From assembly GCF_028369065.1 (NCBI RefSeq), contig NZ_JAQNDA010000005.1, positions 186,001 through 250,000 of the forward strand: DNA of 64,000 nt, written 5' to 3'. Position numbers and translations under genes: made by a program. The notes under the pieces were generated by a model. The model did not search any database. It was not told the DNA's origin and saw nothing but the letters and a program-made list of their open reading frames with translations. This DNA comes from Marinobacter sp. SS21 (GTDB lineage Bacteria > Pseudomonadota > Gammaproteobacteria > Pseudomonadales > Oleiphilaceae). Shown one piece after another: positions 32,222 through 41,198 of this stretch (its first letter is position 1; each line of letters opens with the position of its first letter).

Positions 32222-33445
32222 TTAGAGCGACTGTTTGGCCATCCACGGGATGATCCGGTCGAAGGCTTCGTCCAGGTTCTCGAGCGACGTGGAGAAGCTG
32301 AAGCGCAAGGCATTGGCGGTATCTTCGCCGAAGGCATCACCCGGCACCACACAGACACCGGTTTCCTGAAGCATGCGCAGGGCCAGATCGGAGCCATCGA
32401 CATGGGGCGGCAGATTGGGAAAGGAGAAGAACGCTCCCCCAGGTTTGTAGCCAGTCAGGTGGGGTGTTTGGTTGATCAGCGTCATGATTCGGTCCCGCCG
32501 TTCCCGATAGATACTGACCATGTCGGTGACACACTGTTGGTCCCCGGTCAGTGCGGCCACGCCGGCAAACTGGGCGGGCGTGTTGGCGACGGAGGTGGTG
32601 AACATGTGGAAGCGGCGCAGCGACTTGATGGCAGCCTGGCTGGCGATGACCCAGCCCACCCGCAGCCCCGCCATGCTGTAGGTCTTGGAGAAGCTGCTGA
32701 TGCACATCACGTTGTCCAGATCGAGGGCGCAGCTGAGTACGCTGGCGTATTCGTCATCATCAAAGATCAGGTGGTCGTAGACCTCATCGCTGTAGACCTG
32801 GATACCCCGGTAGGCGCATTCCTCCACGATGGTCTCGATGGTGCTGCGGGGGTACACCGCGCCGGTGGGGTTGTTGGGGGAATTGAGGATAATGGCGAAG
32901 GTGCGTTCCCCAATGGCCTTTAAGACGTCATCCGGGTCGAGCTGGTGATGGTTCTCAGGGTGAGTGGGAATGAACTTGACCTCGCCGCCGTTCATCCGGA
33001 TCAACGGCGCGTACAGCAAAAATGACGGATCGGTGATGATGAACTGCCGCCCGGGTGCCGCCGTGGCGGACAGCGCCAGGTACATGGCCTCGGTGGCACC
33101 GCTGGTGATCAGGATGTTATCGCGGGTGAGTTTGCGGTTATAGCGTCTGCCGTAATAATCGCGCAGGGCGACCAGCAGCTCCGGCAATCCCGCGTCCATG
33201 GTGTAACCGGTTTGGCCGGCATTGAGGGCATCAATGTAGGCATCCACGATGTGCTGGGGCGTTGGCAGGTCGGGCTGGCCAATCGACAGGTGGATGACGT
33301 CCTTCATGGTGGCGGCCATGTTGACCATGCGCCGTATCCCCGGCACAGGAATGGCCTGCATGGACGGGTGCCAGCGGGCCTTGGTCTTGCGGTACTTGAC
33401 CTTGCGAGGTTGGGGGTTGTCCGTGTCTGCTGCACTTTCCGGCAT
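32222..33445 (-). CDS. class I/II PLP-dependent aminotransferase
   Basis: 407 residues of the aspartate-aminotransferase fold. Key parts: SIGQPDLPTPQHIVDA, TSGATEAMYLAL, NSPNNPTGAVYP (cofactor-binding Asn), SDEVYDHLIFDD, the Schiff-base Lys in SSFSKTYSMAGLRVGW, and the C-terminal Arg in LRFSFSTSLENL. A 30-residue basic extension precedes the core. GGGAGG lies before ATG 33445. It is followed by the CPXCG gene after 10 bp. The donor/acceptor pair cannot be named from sequence. Confidence 0.92.
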   Translation of the reverse strand: MPESAADTDNPQPRKVKYRKTKARWHPSMQAIPVPGIRRMVNMAATMKDVIHLSIGQPDLPTPQHIVDAYIDALNAGQTGYTMDAGLPELLVALRDYYGRRYNRKLTRDNILITSGATEAMYLALSATAAPGRQFIITDPSFLLYAPLIRMNGGEVKFIPTHPENHHQLDPDDVLKAIGERTFAIILNSPNNPTGAVYPRSTIETIVEECAYRGIQVYSDEVYDHLIFDDDEYASVLSCALDLDNVMCISSFSKTYSMAGLRVGWVIASQAAIKSLRRFHMFTTSVANTPAQFAGVAALTGDQQCVTDMVSIYRERRDRIMTLINQTPHLTGYKPGGAFFSFPNLPPHVDGSDLALRMLQETGVCVVPGDAFGEDTANALRFSFSTSLENLDEAFDRIIPWMAKQSL

Positions 33446-33614
33446 CTCGACCTCCCAGATGACACAATTCCGGTGACCACGTTTGCAGGTTAGTAATTAT
33501 ACACTCGAGGTACAAGAGACTTTCGTCACCGTTTTGGTGAGGGCGCAGGCTCATTTGACCCGCCCTGGCCTAGCCACCAGACTAGGAACAACAGTCACCA
33601 CCCGGAGAACGTCC

Positions 33615-34595
33615 ATGAGTGCCGCTCATCGCCCCGTCGTCACAGTCCTGACCGCGCCAGGAGAGCCGGCGCTTCCGGGCGTGGCCGCCCTGCGGGCAAG
33701 GGCAGAGGTACGCTTTGCCTGCGATGAGGCGACATTACGGGAGGCTCTGCCGGGAACCGAGGTGATGATGGTGACCGACTTTCGCACCGAAGCCCTGGCG
33801 GCGGCCTGGCCAGCGGCCGACCGGCTGCAGTGGGTGCATGCCACCAGTGCGGGGGTCGATGCCTTGATGTTCCCGGCTTTGGTTGAGGGGGCCGTGACGG
33901 TAACCAACGCCCGAGGCATTTTCGACCGCACCATCGCTGAATACGTGCTGTGTACCATCCTGATGTTCGCCAAGGATTTTCCGCGGTCGATCCGCTGCCA
34001 GCTGGAGCACCGCTGGCAGCACCGGGATACCGAGCGGGCCGAAGGCCGGCGGGTGCTGGTGGTGGGCGCCGGTTCCATTGGCCGTCAGATCGCCCGCCTG
34101 GCCAGGGCCATCGGTTTGCACGTTCATGGCATTGCCCGCAGCGCCCATGACGACGATCCGGATTTCGTGGCGGTCCACAGCCAGGCGGATCTGTTGGCGC
34201 AGTTGGCGCTGGCGGACTATGTGGTGATCGCGGCGCCGCTGACGCCGCAGACGGCGGGGTTGTTCGATGCCAGGGCGTTTGCCGCCATGCGTACCGGGGC
34301 TCGGCTCATCAACATTGGTCGCGGGCCGATCGTGAAAACCGACGACCTGATTTCAGCCCTGAAGGCTGGCGAGATTGCCGGCGCCGCGCTGGATGTGTTC
34401 GAAGAGGAGCCGTTGCCGGCGGGCCACCCGCTCTGGGACATGGATAACGTGATCATGACCGCCCATATGGCGGGGGACTTTATTGGCTGGCGCAGGGCGT
34501 TGACCGATCAGTTCCTGGAGAATTTTGATCGTTGGCATCGTGGCGAGGCGTTGTTCAATCAGGTGAATAAGGCTTTGGGCTATGCCGGGGCTTAG
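33615..34595 (+). CDS. D-2-hydroxyacid dehydrogenase
   Basis: 326 residues of the NAD-dependent D-isomer family. Nucleotide motif VVGAGSIGRQIARLARAIG at about 145-165. The catalytic Arg is in INIGRGPIVKTDDL, the Glu in FEEEPLPAGHPLW and the His in MTAHMAGD. GGAG precedes ATG 33615; the longer open frame from 33483 lacks a ribosome site. Related enzymes reduce glyoxylate, hydroxypyruvate or 2-keto acids. It diverges from the aminotransferase at 33445, which suggests a joint keto-acid step. Confidence 0.9.
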   Translation: MSAAHRPVVTVLTAPGEPALPGVAALRARAEVRFACDEATLREALPGTEVMMVTDFRTEALAAAWPAADRLQWVHATSAGVDALMFPALVEGAVTVTNARGIFDRTIAEYVLCTILMFAKDFPRSIRCQLEHRWQHRDTERAEGRRVLVVGAGSIGRQIARLARAIGLHVHGIARSAHDDDPDFVAVHSQADLLAQLALADYVVIAAPLTPQTAGLFDARAFAAMRTGARLINIGRGPIVKTDDLISALKAGEIAGAALDVFEEEPLPAGHPLWDMDNVIMTAHMAGDFIGWRRALTDQFLENFDRWHRGEALFNQVNKALGYAGA

Positions 34596-34613
34596 GGAGC
34601 CTCTGATTGACTC
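34594..34613 (+). repeat. dispersed AGGGAGCCTCTGA motif, copy 3
   Basis: AGGGAGCCTCTGATTGACTCC. Its first two bases are the end of the dehydrogenase stop codon TAG. Confidence 0.6.
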
Positions 34614-34924
34614 CGTGCCGGCGGCCCGTAGGAGGGCTTTCTCCATGGGGTCTTGATTGTTTTAGCCGGCGGATTCCGTGCCTGCGGCCATTGGCAGGTC
34701 TTTCTCCGCTGCCCTCCAAGGTACGTCCATGTACCTGTCGGGCACCGCAGCATCCATGCTGCTGCTCCGAAAGACCCGCCAATGGCCGTTACCAGCGTCG
34801 CAAGAGTCCGAAGAATGGTTAGATTGCCTCCTGCTATAGCCTGACGTTTGTGGGGTGGGGCGATCGTCCCGCCTCTGGTCACCGGCACCACCGGACAGGC
34901 TAGGATTGCTGTATCGATCAAGTA
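34596..34924. other. 329-bp intergenic region holding a nested-hairpin repeat, no gene
   Basis: Between the dehydrogenase and the convergent class III aminotransferase. It holds dispersed-motif copy 3 and the 104-nt element at 34685-34788. Small ORFs across it are explained by the inverted repeats and have no family match. Confidence 0.6.
34685..34788. repeat. 104-nt element with three nested hairpins
   Basis: Outer arms 34685-34704 and 34769-34788 pair over 20 bp with one mismatch (CGGCCATTGGC then GGTCTTTC). Inside are two perfect hairpins: GGTAC/GTACC around GTCCAT (34720-34735) and GCAGCA/TGCTGC around TCCA (34747-34762). Both inner loops contain TCCA. The layout resembles a folded single-stranded recombination site, a MITE or a structured RNA. 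Confidence 0.7.
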
Positions 34925-36184
34925 TCAGACCGTAGCCTTCAACGCCTCCTCGAAGACCCCCAAGGCCTCGTCGATCTGTTGCTGGTTGACGATCAGCGGC
35001 GGCAACCAGCGCACGATTTCCTGGTAAGGGCCACAGCGCAACATCAGCAGTCCTCGCTGCTCGCATTCCTTGAGGATATTGCCGGCCCGCTCGCCGTCTG
35101 GCACGCCATCGCGGCGCATCTCCACCCCCTGCATCAAACCCAGGCCGCGGACATGATCCATCTCCGGGTAATCCTGCTGCAGGCTGTCCAGCCCGGCCCG
35201 CAGGTGCTTGCCCATTTTCTCGGCATTGGCCACCAGACCCTCCTCCCGGATCACATCGATGGTGGCCATGGCGGCGGCGGCGGCCACGGCGTTGCCTCCG
35301 TAAGTGCCGCCCTGGGAACCGGGCCAGCCCCGGGCCATGGTTTCCTCGGAGGCGGCAAGGGCGGAGATCGGGAAGCCGCTGGCCAGACCCTTGGCGATCA
35401 TCAGCACATCCGGCGTCACCCCGAAATGATCGTGGCCCCAGAACCTGCCGCTGCGACCGAACCCGGCCTGCACTTCGTCGAACACCAGCAGCATGCCGTG
35501 TTTGTCCGCGCGCTCCCGCAGTCCTTGCATGAAACGGGTATTGGCCGGCACATAGCCGCCTTCACCCTGAACCGGCTCCACCAGCATGGCCGCGGTTTCT
35601 TTGGGCGCTGAGTAGGTGACAAAGATGCGGTCGAGTTCGCGCAGGCAAAACTCGGTGGTGTCGTCCTCATTCCAGCCGTAATGGTGGGGGTGGGGGAAGG
35701 GCGCGACCACCACGCCGCCCATCATCGGACTGACGCCGGCCCGCAAACCCACACTGGACGTCGTCAGCGACAATGACCCCATGGTGCGACCGTGAAAACC
35801 ACCGTGAAATACGATGATATTGGGGCGGCCGGTGACCTGCCGCACCAGGCGAATGGCGGCTTCGGCCACTTCGGTGCCGGCATTGGAAAAGAAAAAGCTG
35901 TTGAGCGGGTCCGGGGTTAGCTCCCCCAGCTTGTCAGCCAGTTCCGGCAGTCGTGGGTTCATCACCGTGGTGGCCTGGGCATGAATCATGGTGGCCACCT
36001 GCTTCTGCGCCGCCTCCACCACCCTGGGGTGGCAATGGCCGGTGCTGGTGACGCCGATGCCCGAGGTGAAATCCAGGTAGCGACGCCCCTGTGGATCGAG
36101 TATGTAGGCGCCTTCACCCCTGGCGGCAATGATACCGGTGGCCTGTTTGAGCAACGGAGACAGTTTGCCTTTGTGGTCGGTCAC
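34925..36184 (-). CDS. class III PLP aminotransferase (GABA/ornithine-aminotransferase type)
   Basis: 419 residues. Key parts: FTSGIGVTSTGHCHP, SNAGTEVAEAAIRLVR, FHGGFHGRTMGSLSLT, VEPVQGEGGYVPA, VFDEVQAGFGRSG and the Schiff-base Lys in MIAKGLASGFPISA. It likely uses 4-aminobutyrate or a related omega-amine. The promoter region upstream carries seven 16-bp tandem repeats. It is on the same strand as the dehydrogenase at 36387, 202 bp away. Confidence 0.92.
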   Translation of the reverse strand: MTDHKGKLSPLLKQATGIIAARGEGAYILDPQGRRYLDFTSGIGVTSTGHCHPRVVEAAQKQVATMIHAQATTVMNPRLPELADKLGELTPDPLNSFFFSNAGTEVAEAAIRLVRQVTGRPNIIVFHGGFHGRTMGSLSLTTSSVGLRAGVSPMMGGVVVAPFPHPHHYGWNEDDTTEFCLRELDRIFVTYSAPKETAAMLVEPVQGEGGYVPANTRFMQGLRERADKHGMLLVFDEVQAGFGRSGRFWGHDHFGVTPDVLMIAKGLASGFPISALAASEETMARGWPGSQGGTYGGNAVAAAAAMATIDVIREEGLVANAEKMGKHLRAGLDSLQQDYPEMDHVRGLGLMQGVEMRRDGVPDGERAGNILKECEQRGLLMLRCGPYQEIVRWLPPLIVNQQQIDEALGVFEEALKATV

Positions 36185-36217
36185 GATGCACCTCCCTAAA
36201 TGGATTGCGTTCTTACC

Positions 36218-36329
36218 GGGCTAAGCACTTTCCAGCTTAAGTACTGTTCAGCTTAAGTACTGTTCAGCTTAAGCACTGTTCAGATTAAATGCTTCGCAGC
36301 TTAAGTACTTTCCAGCCTAGCCGCTGAGC
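36218..36329. repeat. seven 16-bp tandem repeats upstream of the aminotransferase gene
   Basis: Units start at 36218, 36234, 36250, 36266, 36282, 36298 and 36314. Consensus AGCTTAAGTACTGTTC. Units 2 and 3 are identical, units 4 and 6 differ at one or two bases, and units 1, 5 and 7 are more diverged. The array starts 34 bp from ATG 36184, where a promoter or operator array would lie. It is too short and has no spacers, so it is not CRISPR. Confidence 0.85.
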
Positions 36330-36386
36330 GGGGGATGTAAAATGCAGCCGAAAAAATGACCGGCATCTGACTTGGTGTGGCGGCGG

Positions 36387-37562
36387 TCAAGGGGGGGCGA
36401 CCAGTCGTTGACAGATGGCGCTACCGACCTCTTGGGTATCCCGTTGGAGGCCGCCTTTTTCGGCCAGGTCCGCGGCTACAGCTTCGAACAGTTCGCGTCC
36501 TGCCAGGGCCAGGGCGGGGTCCTTCCGGCCCAGCCACTTCAGCATTCGCGCGGTGGTGAGCAGCATCGCCGTGGGATCGGCAATGCCCTGGCCCGCAATG
36601 TCCGGGGCGCTGCCGTGGGTGGGTTCGAACATGGAGGGAAGGTCTGGGTTATCGGGATTCAGATTACAGGACGGGGCGACGCCCATTCCGCCGGACAGCA
36701 CCGCCGCCAGATCGGTCAGAATGTCGCCCTGTAGATTGCTGGCCACCACCACGTCAAAGGCCCAGGGACACTGGACAAATTTCATGCAGGCGGCATCCAC
36801 CAGCTCATGGTGAACCGCTACATCGGGGAAGTCGCGGGCGACATCGGCAAACACTTCGGTGTACAGGTCGCCCCAGTAGCGCAGCGCATTGCGTTTGGTG
36901 ATCAGGCACACCTGGCTTTCGCAGGTGCGGCCATCGAAGGTGCGGCCATCGAAGGTGCGAAAGCTGCGTGGGACGCCTTCCTGACCGCGGAACTGTGCCC
37001 TGAGTCGGGCCTGTTCAAAGCCGTAGCGGATAATGCGCTCGGTGCCGCGATGGGTGAACACCTCCACCTGGGTGGCGACCTCGTCGCGGCGGCCCTGGCG
37101 CAGTCGTCCACCCTGGGCCACATACTCACCCTCGCTGTTCTCGCGGATCACCAGCATGTCGATGTCGCGGGCGCGGTCATCCGCCAGGTACTGGTGCGCC
37201 CCGGGAAGTAGCCGTGCCGGCCGTTCACACACCCATTGGTCAAAACCTTTGCGGATCTCCAGCAGCGGCGCCAGCGATACACTGTCTGGCAGCAGGTAGC
37301 GCTCGGGATCGTCCGCCGGGCCCGGGTCGCCCAGGGCTCCGAGCAGGATGGCGTCGAACGCTGTGAGCTGCGTCAGGGCGTCGGCCGGCATGCATTCACC
37401 ATGCTCTTCATGCCAGGCGTGTGACGGCCAGGGGAAGCGCACCCATTCCAGGGCCAACTGGTGTTTTTCCCGCAATGCCTGCAGGCAGCGAACCGCTTCG
37501 GTCACCACCTCTGGGCCGATGCCGTCGCCGGGTGTGATCGCGATTCGGGTTCTCTGGCTCAT
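36387..37562 (-). CDS. isocitrate/isopropylmalate dehydrogenase-family enzyme (tartrate/D-malate type)
   Basis: 391 residues. Start ITPGDGIGPEVV; then ERPARLLPGAHQYLADDRARDIDMLVIRENSEGEYVAQGG as in tartrate dehydrogenase; metal-binding SNLQGDILTDLAAVLSGGMG; NAD motif EPTHGSAPDIAGQGIADP. A 15-nt tandem duplication at 36924-36953 inserts a second TFDGR copy near residue 206, keeping frame. The substrate is probably a hydroxy-dicarboxylate. Start ATG 37562 follows AAGGAGC at good spacing. Confidence 0.88.
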   Translation of the reverse strand: MSQRTRIAITPGDGIGPEVVTEAVRCLQALREKHQLALEWVRFPWPSHAWHEEHGECMPADALTQLTAFDAILLGALGDPGPADDPERYLLPDSVSLAPLLEIRKGFDQWVCERPARLLPGAHQYLADDRARDIDMLVIRENSEGEYVAQGGRLRQGRRDEVATQVEVFTHRGTERIIRYGFEQARLRAQFRGQEGVPRSFRTFDGRTFDGRTCESQVCLITKRNALRYWGDLYTEVFADVARDFPDVAVHHELVDAACMKFVQCPWAFDVVVASNLQGDILTDLAAVLSGGMGVAPSCNLNPDNPDLPSMFEPTHGSAPDIAGQGIADPTAMLLTTARMLKWLGRKDPALALAGRELFEAVAADLAEKGGLQRDTQEVGSAICQRLVAPP

Positions 37563-37739
37563 GACACCGCTCCTTGTTACCGGTTTGAGATCAAAGCTTG
37601 CCGGATCTTGATCGAAGCCGTTCTGGATTCAGTGTAGCCAGCCTGGGGCAGGGCGCCAGCCGCTGTCATTTACCTATGGTCCCGCGCTGGTTATGATGAG
37701 ATGAATTCAGGTATTTGAAACTATTGGAGAAATGGCAAA

Positions 37740-38096
37740 GTGATATACAGAATCGTAACGCTGGTGGGCGGCATTGTGTTTGTCGCGGTGTTATTTGCGC
37801 TGCTGTGGTTCTTTTGTCGTAAGTTTCTCGAACGTCATGGCGTCGACGATCAGGTGACCGATCGGGCCACCATACTTGCCACCTGGACCTTTGCGGGCAT
37901 CAGCGTGGGATTGATCTTTGCCGGGGTTGGCGCCTTCGTGTTGGGGCCCTGGGCCTTTTATCGCACGCTCCGGGGCCATAATGTAGACATTTCCGATGCG
38001 GCCGCCGTCTGGTGGGGGCTGGCCATTGTGGCCGCCGCAATGACCATTACCGGCCTGGGCTTTGTCGCCTTCCTCTATCTGGTGGGGGCGGTCTGA
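37740..38096 (+). CDS. small three-helix membrane protein, unknown
   Basis: 118 residues. Three hydrophobic segments, at about 3-25, 45-70 and 88-115, separated by short polar loops (RKFLERHGVDDQVTDRA; RTLRGHNVDISD). I recognise no family. Start is GTG 37740 with GGAG about 10 nt upstream; a nearby ATG is closed by a stop after three codons. Its end is 5 bp from the convergent LysR gene. Confidence 0.7.
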   Translation: MIYRIVTLVGGIVFVAVLFALLWFFCRKFLERHGVDDQVTDRATILATWTFAGISVGLIFAGVGAFVLGPWAFYRTLRGHNVDISDAAAVWWGLAIVAAAMTITGLGFVAFLYLVGAV

Positions 38097-38101
38097 GCCA
38101 G

Positions 38102-38998
38102 TTAGCTGGTCACCGCGTGCAACTGCTCACGCATCCACAGCAGTGCCGGCTCTTTCTCGTAGGCCCGGTGCCAGTATAGGTGGACATCCACCGCCGGCAG
38201 TTCTGTCGGCGGAGTCAGGATGTTGACCCGGGCGTTCTCGGCGATGATGTTGGCGTAGGTCTCCGGCATGGTGACCAGCAGGTTGCTTTGCTCCACCACC
38301 CGGCAGGCGGCGAAGTAGTGCTGGCAGCGCAGGCGAATCTTGCGTTGCACCCCCAGGCGAGACAGTTCGAAATCCTCAATGCCGGGCCCCTCCGCGCGCG
38401 ACGACACCAGGATGTGGTGGGCCTGAAGGTAACGTTCCATGGTGATTTCGCCATCCAGTACCGGATGCTCCTTGCGTGCAATCACCACCAGCCGATCCCG
38501 GTGAAGCAGTTCATGGGCGGTCTGGTCGGATACCGGCAGCAGCACATCCACCGCAAAATCCAGTTTTCCCGCCGCCAATTGGGTTTCCATCTCCCGTCGT
38601 GCCACCCGTTGGCTGGATATCTCCAGCTCCGGGAACGTTTCCAGCCGGGCCATCAGGCTCGGCAGAAAGGTGGACTCCAGAATGTCTCGCAGTGCCAGGG
38701 CGTAGGTCTTGCGTTGGCTGGCCGGATCGAAACTGTGGAACTGGTTGACTGCGCTCTGGATCTGGGTAAGGCCAGGGCGCATGGAATCCAGGAACCGGCG
38801 CGCCAGTGGTGTCGGTACCATTTGATTGCCCTGGCGGACAAACAGCGGATCGTCGAACTGCTCCCGCAGCCGGGCCAGGGAATGGCTGATGGCCGGCTGG
38901 GTCAGGTGCAGCGCCTTGGCCGCCCGGGTCAGGCTGCCTTCCCGATAAATGGTATCGAACACATGCAGAAGATTGAGGTCCAATCGATTCAGGGCCAT
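38102..38998 (-). CDS. LysR-family transcriptional regulator
   Basis: 298 residues. N-terminal winged helix-turn-helix at about 4-63 (LDLNLLHVFDTIYREGSLTRAAKALHLTQPAISHSLARLRE), then a two-lobe periplasmic-binding-like effector domain. It diverges from the acyl-CoA dehydrogenase operon at 39122, and an 18-bp LysR-type dyad lies in the 123-bp spacer. The likely inducer is a pathway intermediate of the operon. Confidence 0.94.
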   Translation of the reverse strand: MALNRLDLNLLHVFDTIYREGSLTRAAKALHLTQPAISHSLARLREQFDDPLFVRQGNQMVPTPLARRFLDSMRPGLTQIQSAVNQFHSFDPASQRKTYALALRDILESTFLPSLMARLETFPELEISSQRVARREMETQLAAGKLDFAVDVLLPVSDQTAHELLHRDRLVVIARKEHPVLDGEITMERYLQAHHILVSSRAEGPGIEDFELSRLGVQRKIRLRCQHYFAACRVVEQSNLLVTMPETYANIIAENARVNILTPPTELPAVDVHLYWHRAYEKEPALLWMREQLHAVTS

Positions 38999-39057
38999 GG
39001 TGTCGGCTCCGTTATTGCATAAGTAACGCTAATATTAAACGATAAGAAAGATTCAGT

Positions 39058-39075
39058 CGCTTAATACATTAGGCG
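39058..39075. promoter_or_regulatory. LysR-type dyad in the divergent spacer
   Basis: CGCTTAAT-AC-ATTAGGCG is an 18-bp inverted repeat with one mismatch and contains the usual TnA-rich centre. It is 46 bp before ATG 39122 and 59 bp before the LysR start, a standard place for a LysR box. Confidence 0.55.
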
Positions 39076-39121
39076 TATCTAGACTGAGTGCTATGTGCTG
39101 ACAGAGTGAGAGGAGTGCTTC

Positions 39122-40330
39122 ATGGATTTCACCCTATCCGATAAGGGCCAGGATTATCTCGAGCGCGTGAAGGCGTTCATGCGTGATGAAATCTTTCCCA
39201 TTGAAGAGGAATACCACCGGGAGCTGGCCGCCCAGGAGAATCGCTGGGTGGTGCTGCCGATCATTCGGGAACTGAAAGCAAAAGCCAAGGCCCAGGGCCT
39301 GTGGAACCTGTTCTTTCCGGATGAGACTCACGGCTGTGGCCTGTTGAATTCCGATTACGCGCTGATTGCCGAGGAAACCGGCAAGAGCTGGATCGCCCCA
39401 GAGATCTTCAACTGCAATGCGCCGGATACCGGCAATATGGAAGTGCTGATCCACTATGGCTCGGCGGCTCAAAAGGCGGAATGGTTACCGCGATTGCAAA
39501 GCGGCGAGATTCGCTCTGCCTTCTGCATGACCGAGCCCGGTGTGGCGTCTTCCGATGCCACCAACATGGCGGCCACGGCCAAGATTGAAGGCGATGAGGT
39601 GGTGCTTAACGGACGCAAGTGGTGGAGCACCGGTATCGGCCATCCCGATTGCAAGGTGGCAATCTTCATGGGGCTGACAGACCCGGAAGCCCACAAACAC
39701 CGCCGGCACTCCATGGTGCTGGTGCCGCTGGATACTCCGGGCATCAGGATTGAGCGAATGCTACCGGTGTTTGGCGCCTACGATGAGCCCTATGGCCACG
39801 GCGAAGTGGTGTTCGACAATGTCCGCCTGCCCACGAGCGCCTTTATCGCAGGGCCGGGCCGGGGGTTCGAAATTGCCCAGGGTCGCTTGGGACCGGGCCG
39901 GGTTCATCACTGCATGCGGGCCATCGGAGCTGCCGAGCGGGCATTGGAGCTGTTGATCAAACGGGCCGTCTCGCGGGAAGCCTTTGGTCGGCCAATTGCC
40001 AAACTGGGCGGTAACCCGGACATCATTGCCAATGCGCGCATGAACATCGAGCAAGCTCGGTTGCTGACCCTGAAGTGCGCCTGGCTGCTGGATACCCAGG
40101 GCATCCAAGGAGCCTTGGCGGAAGTGGCCATGATCAAGGCCGTGGTGCCCAAAATGCTGCAAGCCATTGTTGACGATGCGATCCAGATCCATGGTGGTGC
40201 CGGTGTCAGCGACGAGGATTTCCCGCTGACTCAGCTATTCAGCTATGCCCGGGTTCTGCGCCTGGCCGATGGTCCTGACGAAGTACATCGGGCGACCGTG
40301 GCCCGACTGGAACTCAAAAAATACGCGTAA
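39122..40330 (+). CDS. acyl-CoA dehydrogenase of the ACAD10/ACAD11 clade
   Basis: 402 residues. N-terminal helical region to about 120, FAD-binding beta domain with AFCMTEPGVASSDATNMA and RKWWSTGIGHPDC, and a C-terminal helical domain with GRPIAKLGGN, IQIHGGAGVSDEDFPLTQLFSYARVLRLADGPDEVHRATVARLEL. The last segment is very like the human ACAD11 C-terminus as I recall. ACAD10/11 dehydrogenase domains act with an APH kinase domain in 4-hydroxyacyl-CoA conversion; here the kinase is a separate gene at 41199. First gene of the LysR-linked operon. Confidence 0.92.
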   Translation: MDFTLSDKGQDYLERVKAFMRDEIFPIEEEYHRELAAQENRWVVLPIIRELKAKAKAQGLWNLFFPDETHGCGLLNSDYALIAEETGKSWIAPEIFNCNAPDTGNMEVLIHYGSAAQKAEWLPRLQSGEIRSAFCMTEPGVASSDATNMAATAKIEGDEVVLNGRKWWSTGIGHPDCKVAIFMGLTDPEAHKHRRHSMVLVPLDTPGIRIERMLPVFGAYDEPYGHGEVVFDNVRLPTSAFIAGPGRGFEIAQGRLGPGRVHHCMRAIGAAERALELLIKRAVSREAFGRPIAKLGGNPDIIANARMNIEQARLLTLKCAWLLDTQGIQGALAEVAMIKAVVPKMLQAIVDDAIQIHGGAGVSDEDFPLTQLFSYARVLRLADGPDEVHRATVARLELKKYA

Positions 40331-40346
40331 TTGGCGAGGAGTAATC

Positions 40347-41162
40347 ATGACGCAACGTATCTTCATCACCGGCGGGGCCAGCGGCCTGGGGCGTGCCCTT
40401 GCCCTGCGGTATGCCCGTGAGGGCGCCCGGGTCTGTATTGGTGACATCAATCCGGAACTGGGCGGTCAGGTCGAGGCGGAGATCCGCGCCGCCGGCGGCG
40501 ACGGTTACTACGTCGATTGCGATGTGCGCCGGATCTCGGATCTGGAGAAGGTACGGGACGAGCTGAAGGCGCGCTGGGGCGGTGTCGATATTGTGGTCAA
40601 CAACGCCGGGGTGGCCTCTGCCGGTGCGATTGAAGAGAGCACCCTGAGCGATTGGGAGTGGATTCTCGATATTAACGTTCTGGGAGTGGTACGGGGTTGT
40701 AAGGCCTTTACGCCGCTGTTCAAGCAGCAGGGCGCAGGCACTTTTGTCAACGTGGCGTCCATGGCGGGGCTGATGCTGGCGCCGATGATGAGTAGCTACA
40801 ATGTCTCCAAGGCCGGTGTGATTGCCTTGTCGGAAACCCTGCACCAGGAACTGCGGGATTATGGCATTCACACCAGCTGTGTGTGCCCGGCCTTTTTCCA
40901 GACCAACCTGGCCAGCACCATGCGCTCGGACATCGCCGGCATGCAGCAGAACGTCAATAAATTGATGAAGCGGTCCACGGTGACGGCGGAGCAGGTGGCC
41001 GCTGACATCTTCCGGGCCGTGCAGGCAGGCGATTTTTGGGTATTGCCCCACGCCAAAGAGCGTCGGTTGTGGCTGATCAAGCGCCATGCGCCCTGGGCCT
41101 TCGACTGGTTGATGCACCAGGAAAGCAAACGCTGGCTAGCCAAGATTGCCAAGACAGCCTGA
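40347..41162 (+). CDS. short-chain dehydrogenase/reductase
   Basis: 271 residues of the classical SDR fold: FITGGASGLGRALALRY, the Asp of GDINPE suggesting NAD, NNAGVASAG, catalytic Ser in NVASMAG, and YNVSK (YxxxK). A C-terminal extension of about 30 residues is basic and amphipathic. GAGGAGT precedes ATG 40347; the upstream open frame only overlaps the ACAD gene. A likely step is oxidation or reduction of a hydroxy/keto acyl chain. Confidence 0.92.
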   Translation: MTQRIFITGGASGLGRALALRYAREGARVCIGDINPELGGQVEAEIRAAGGDGYYVDCDVRRISDLEKVRDELKARWGGVDIVVNNAGVASAGAIEESTLSDWEWILDINVLGVVRGCKAFTPLFKQQGAGTFVNVASMAGLMLAPMMSSYNVSKAGVIALSETLHQELRDYGIHTSCVCPAFFQTNLASTMRSDIAGMQQNVNKLMKRSTVTAEQVAADIFRAVQAGDFWVLPHAKERRLWLIKRHAPWAFDWLMHQESKRWLAKIAKTA

Positions 41163-41198
41163 AACTCACCCGTGCAGGATTCAACAGGAGCGCAGTAA

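Noticed and set aside
36218..36329. Tandem 16-bp array as CRISPR or replication iterons
   Set aside because: Units are contiguous without spacers, and no replication or Cas gene is near.
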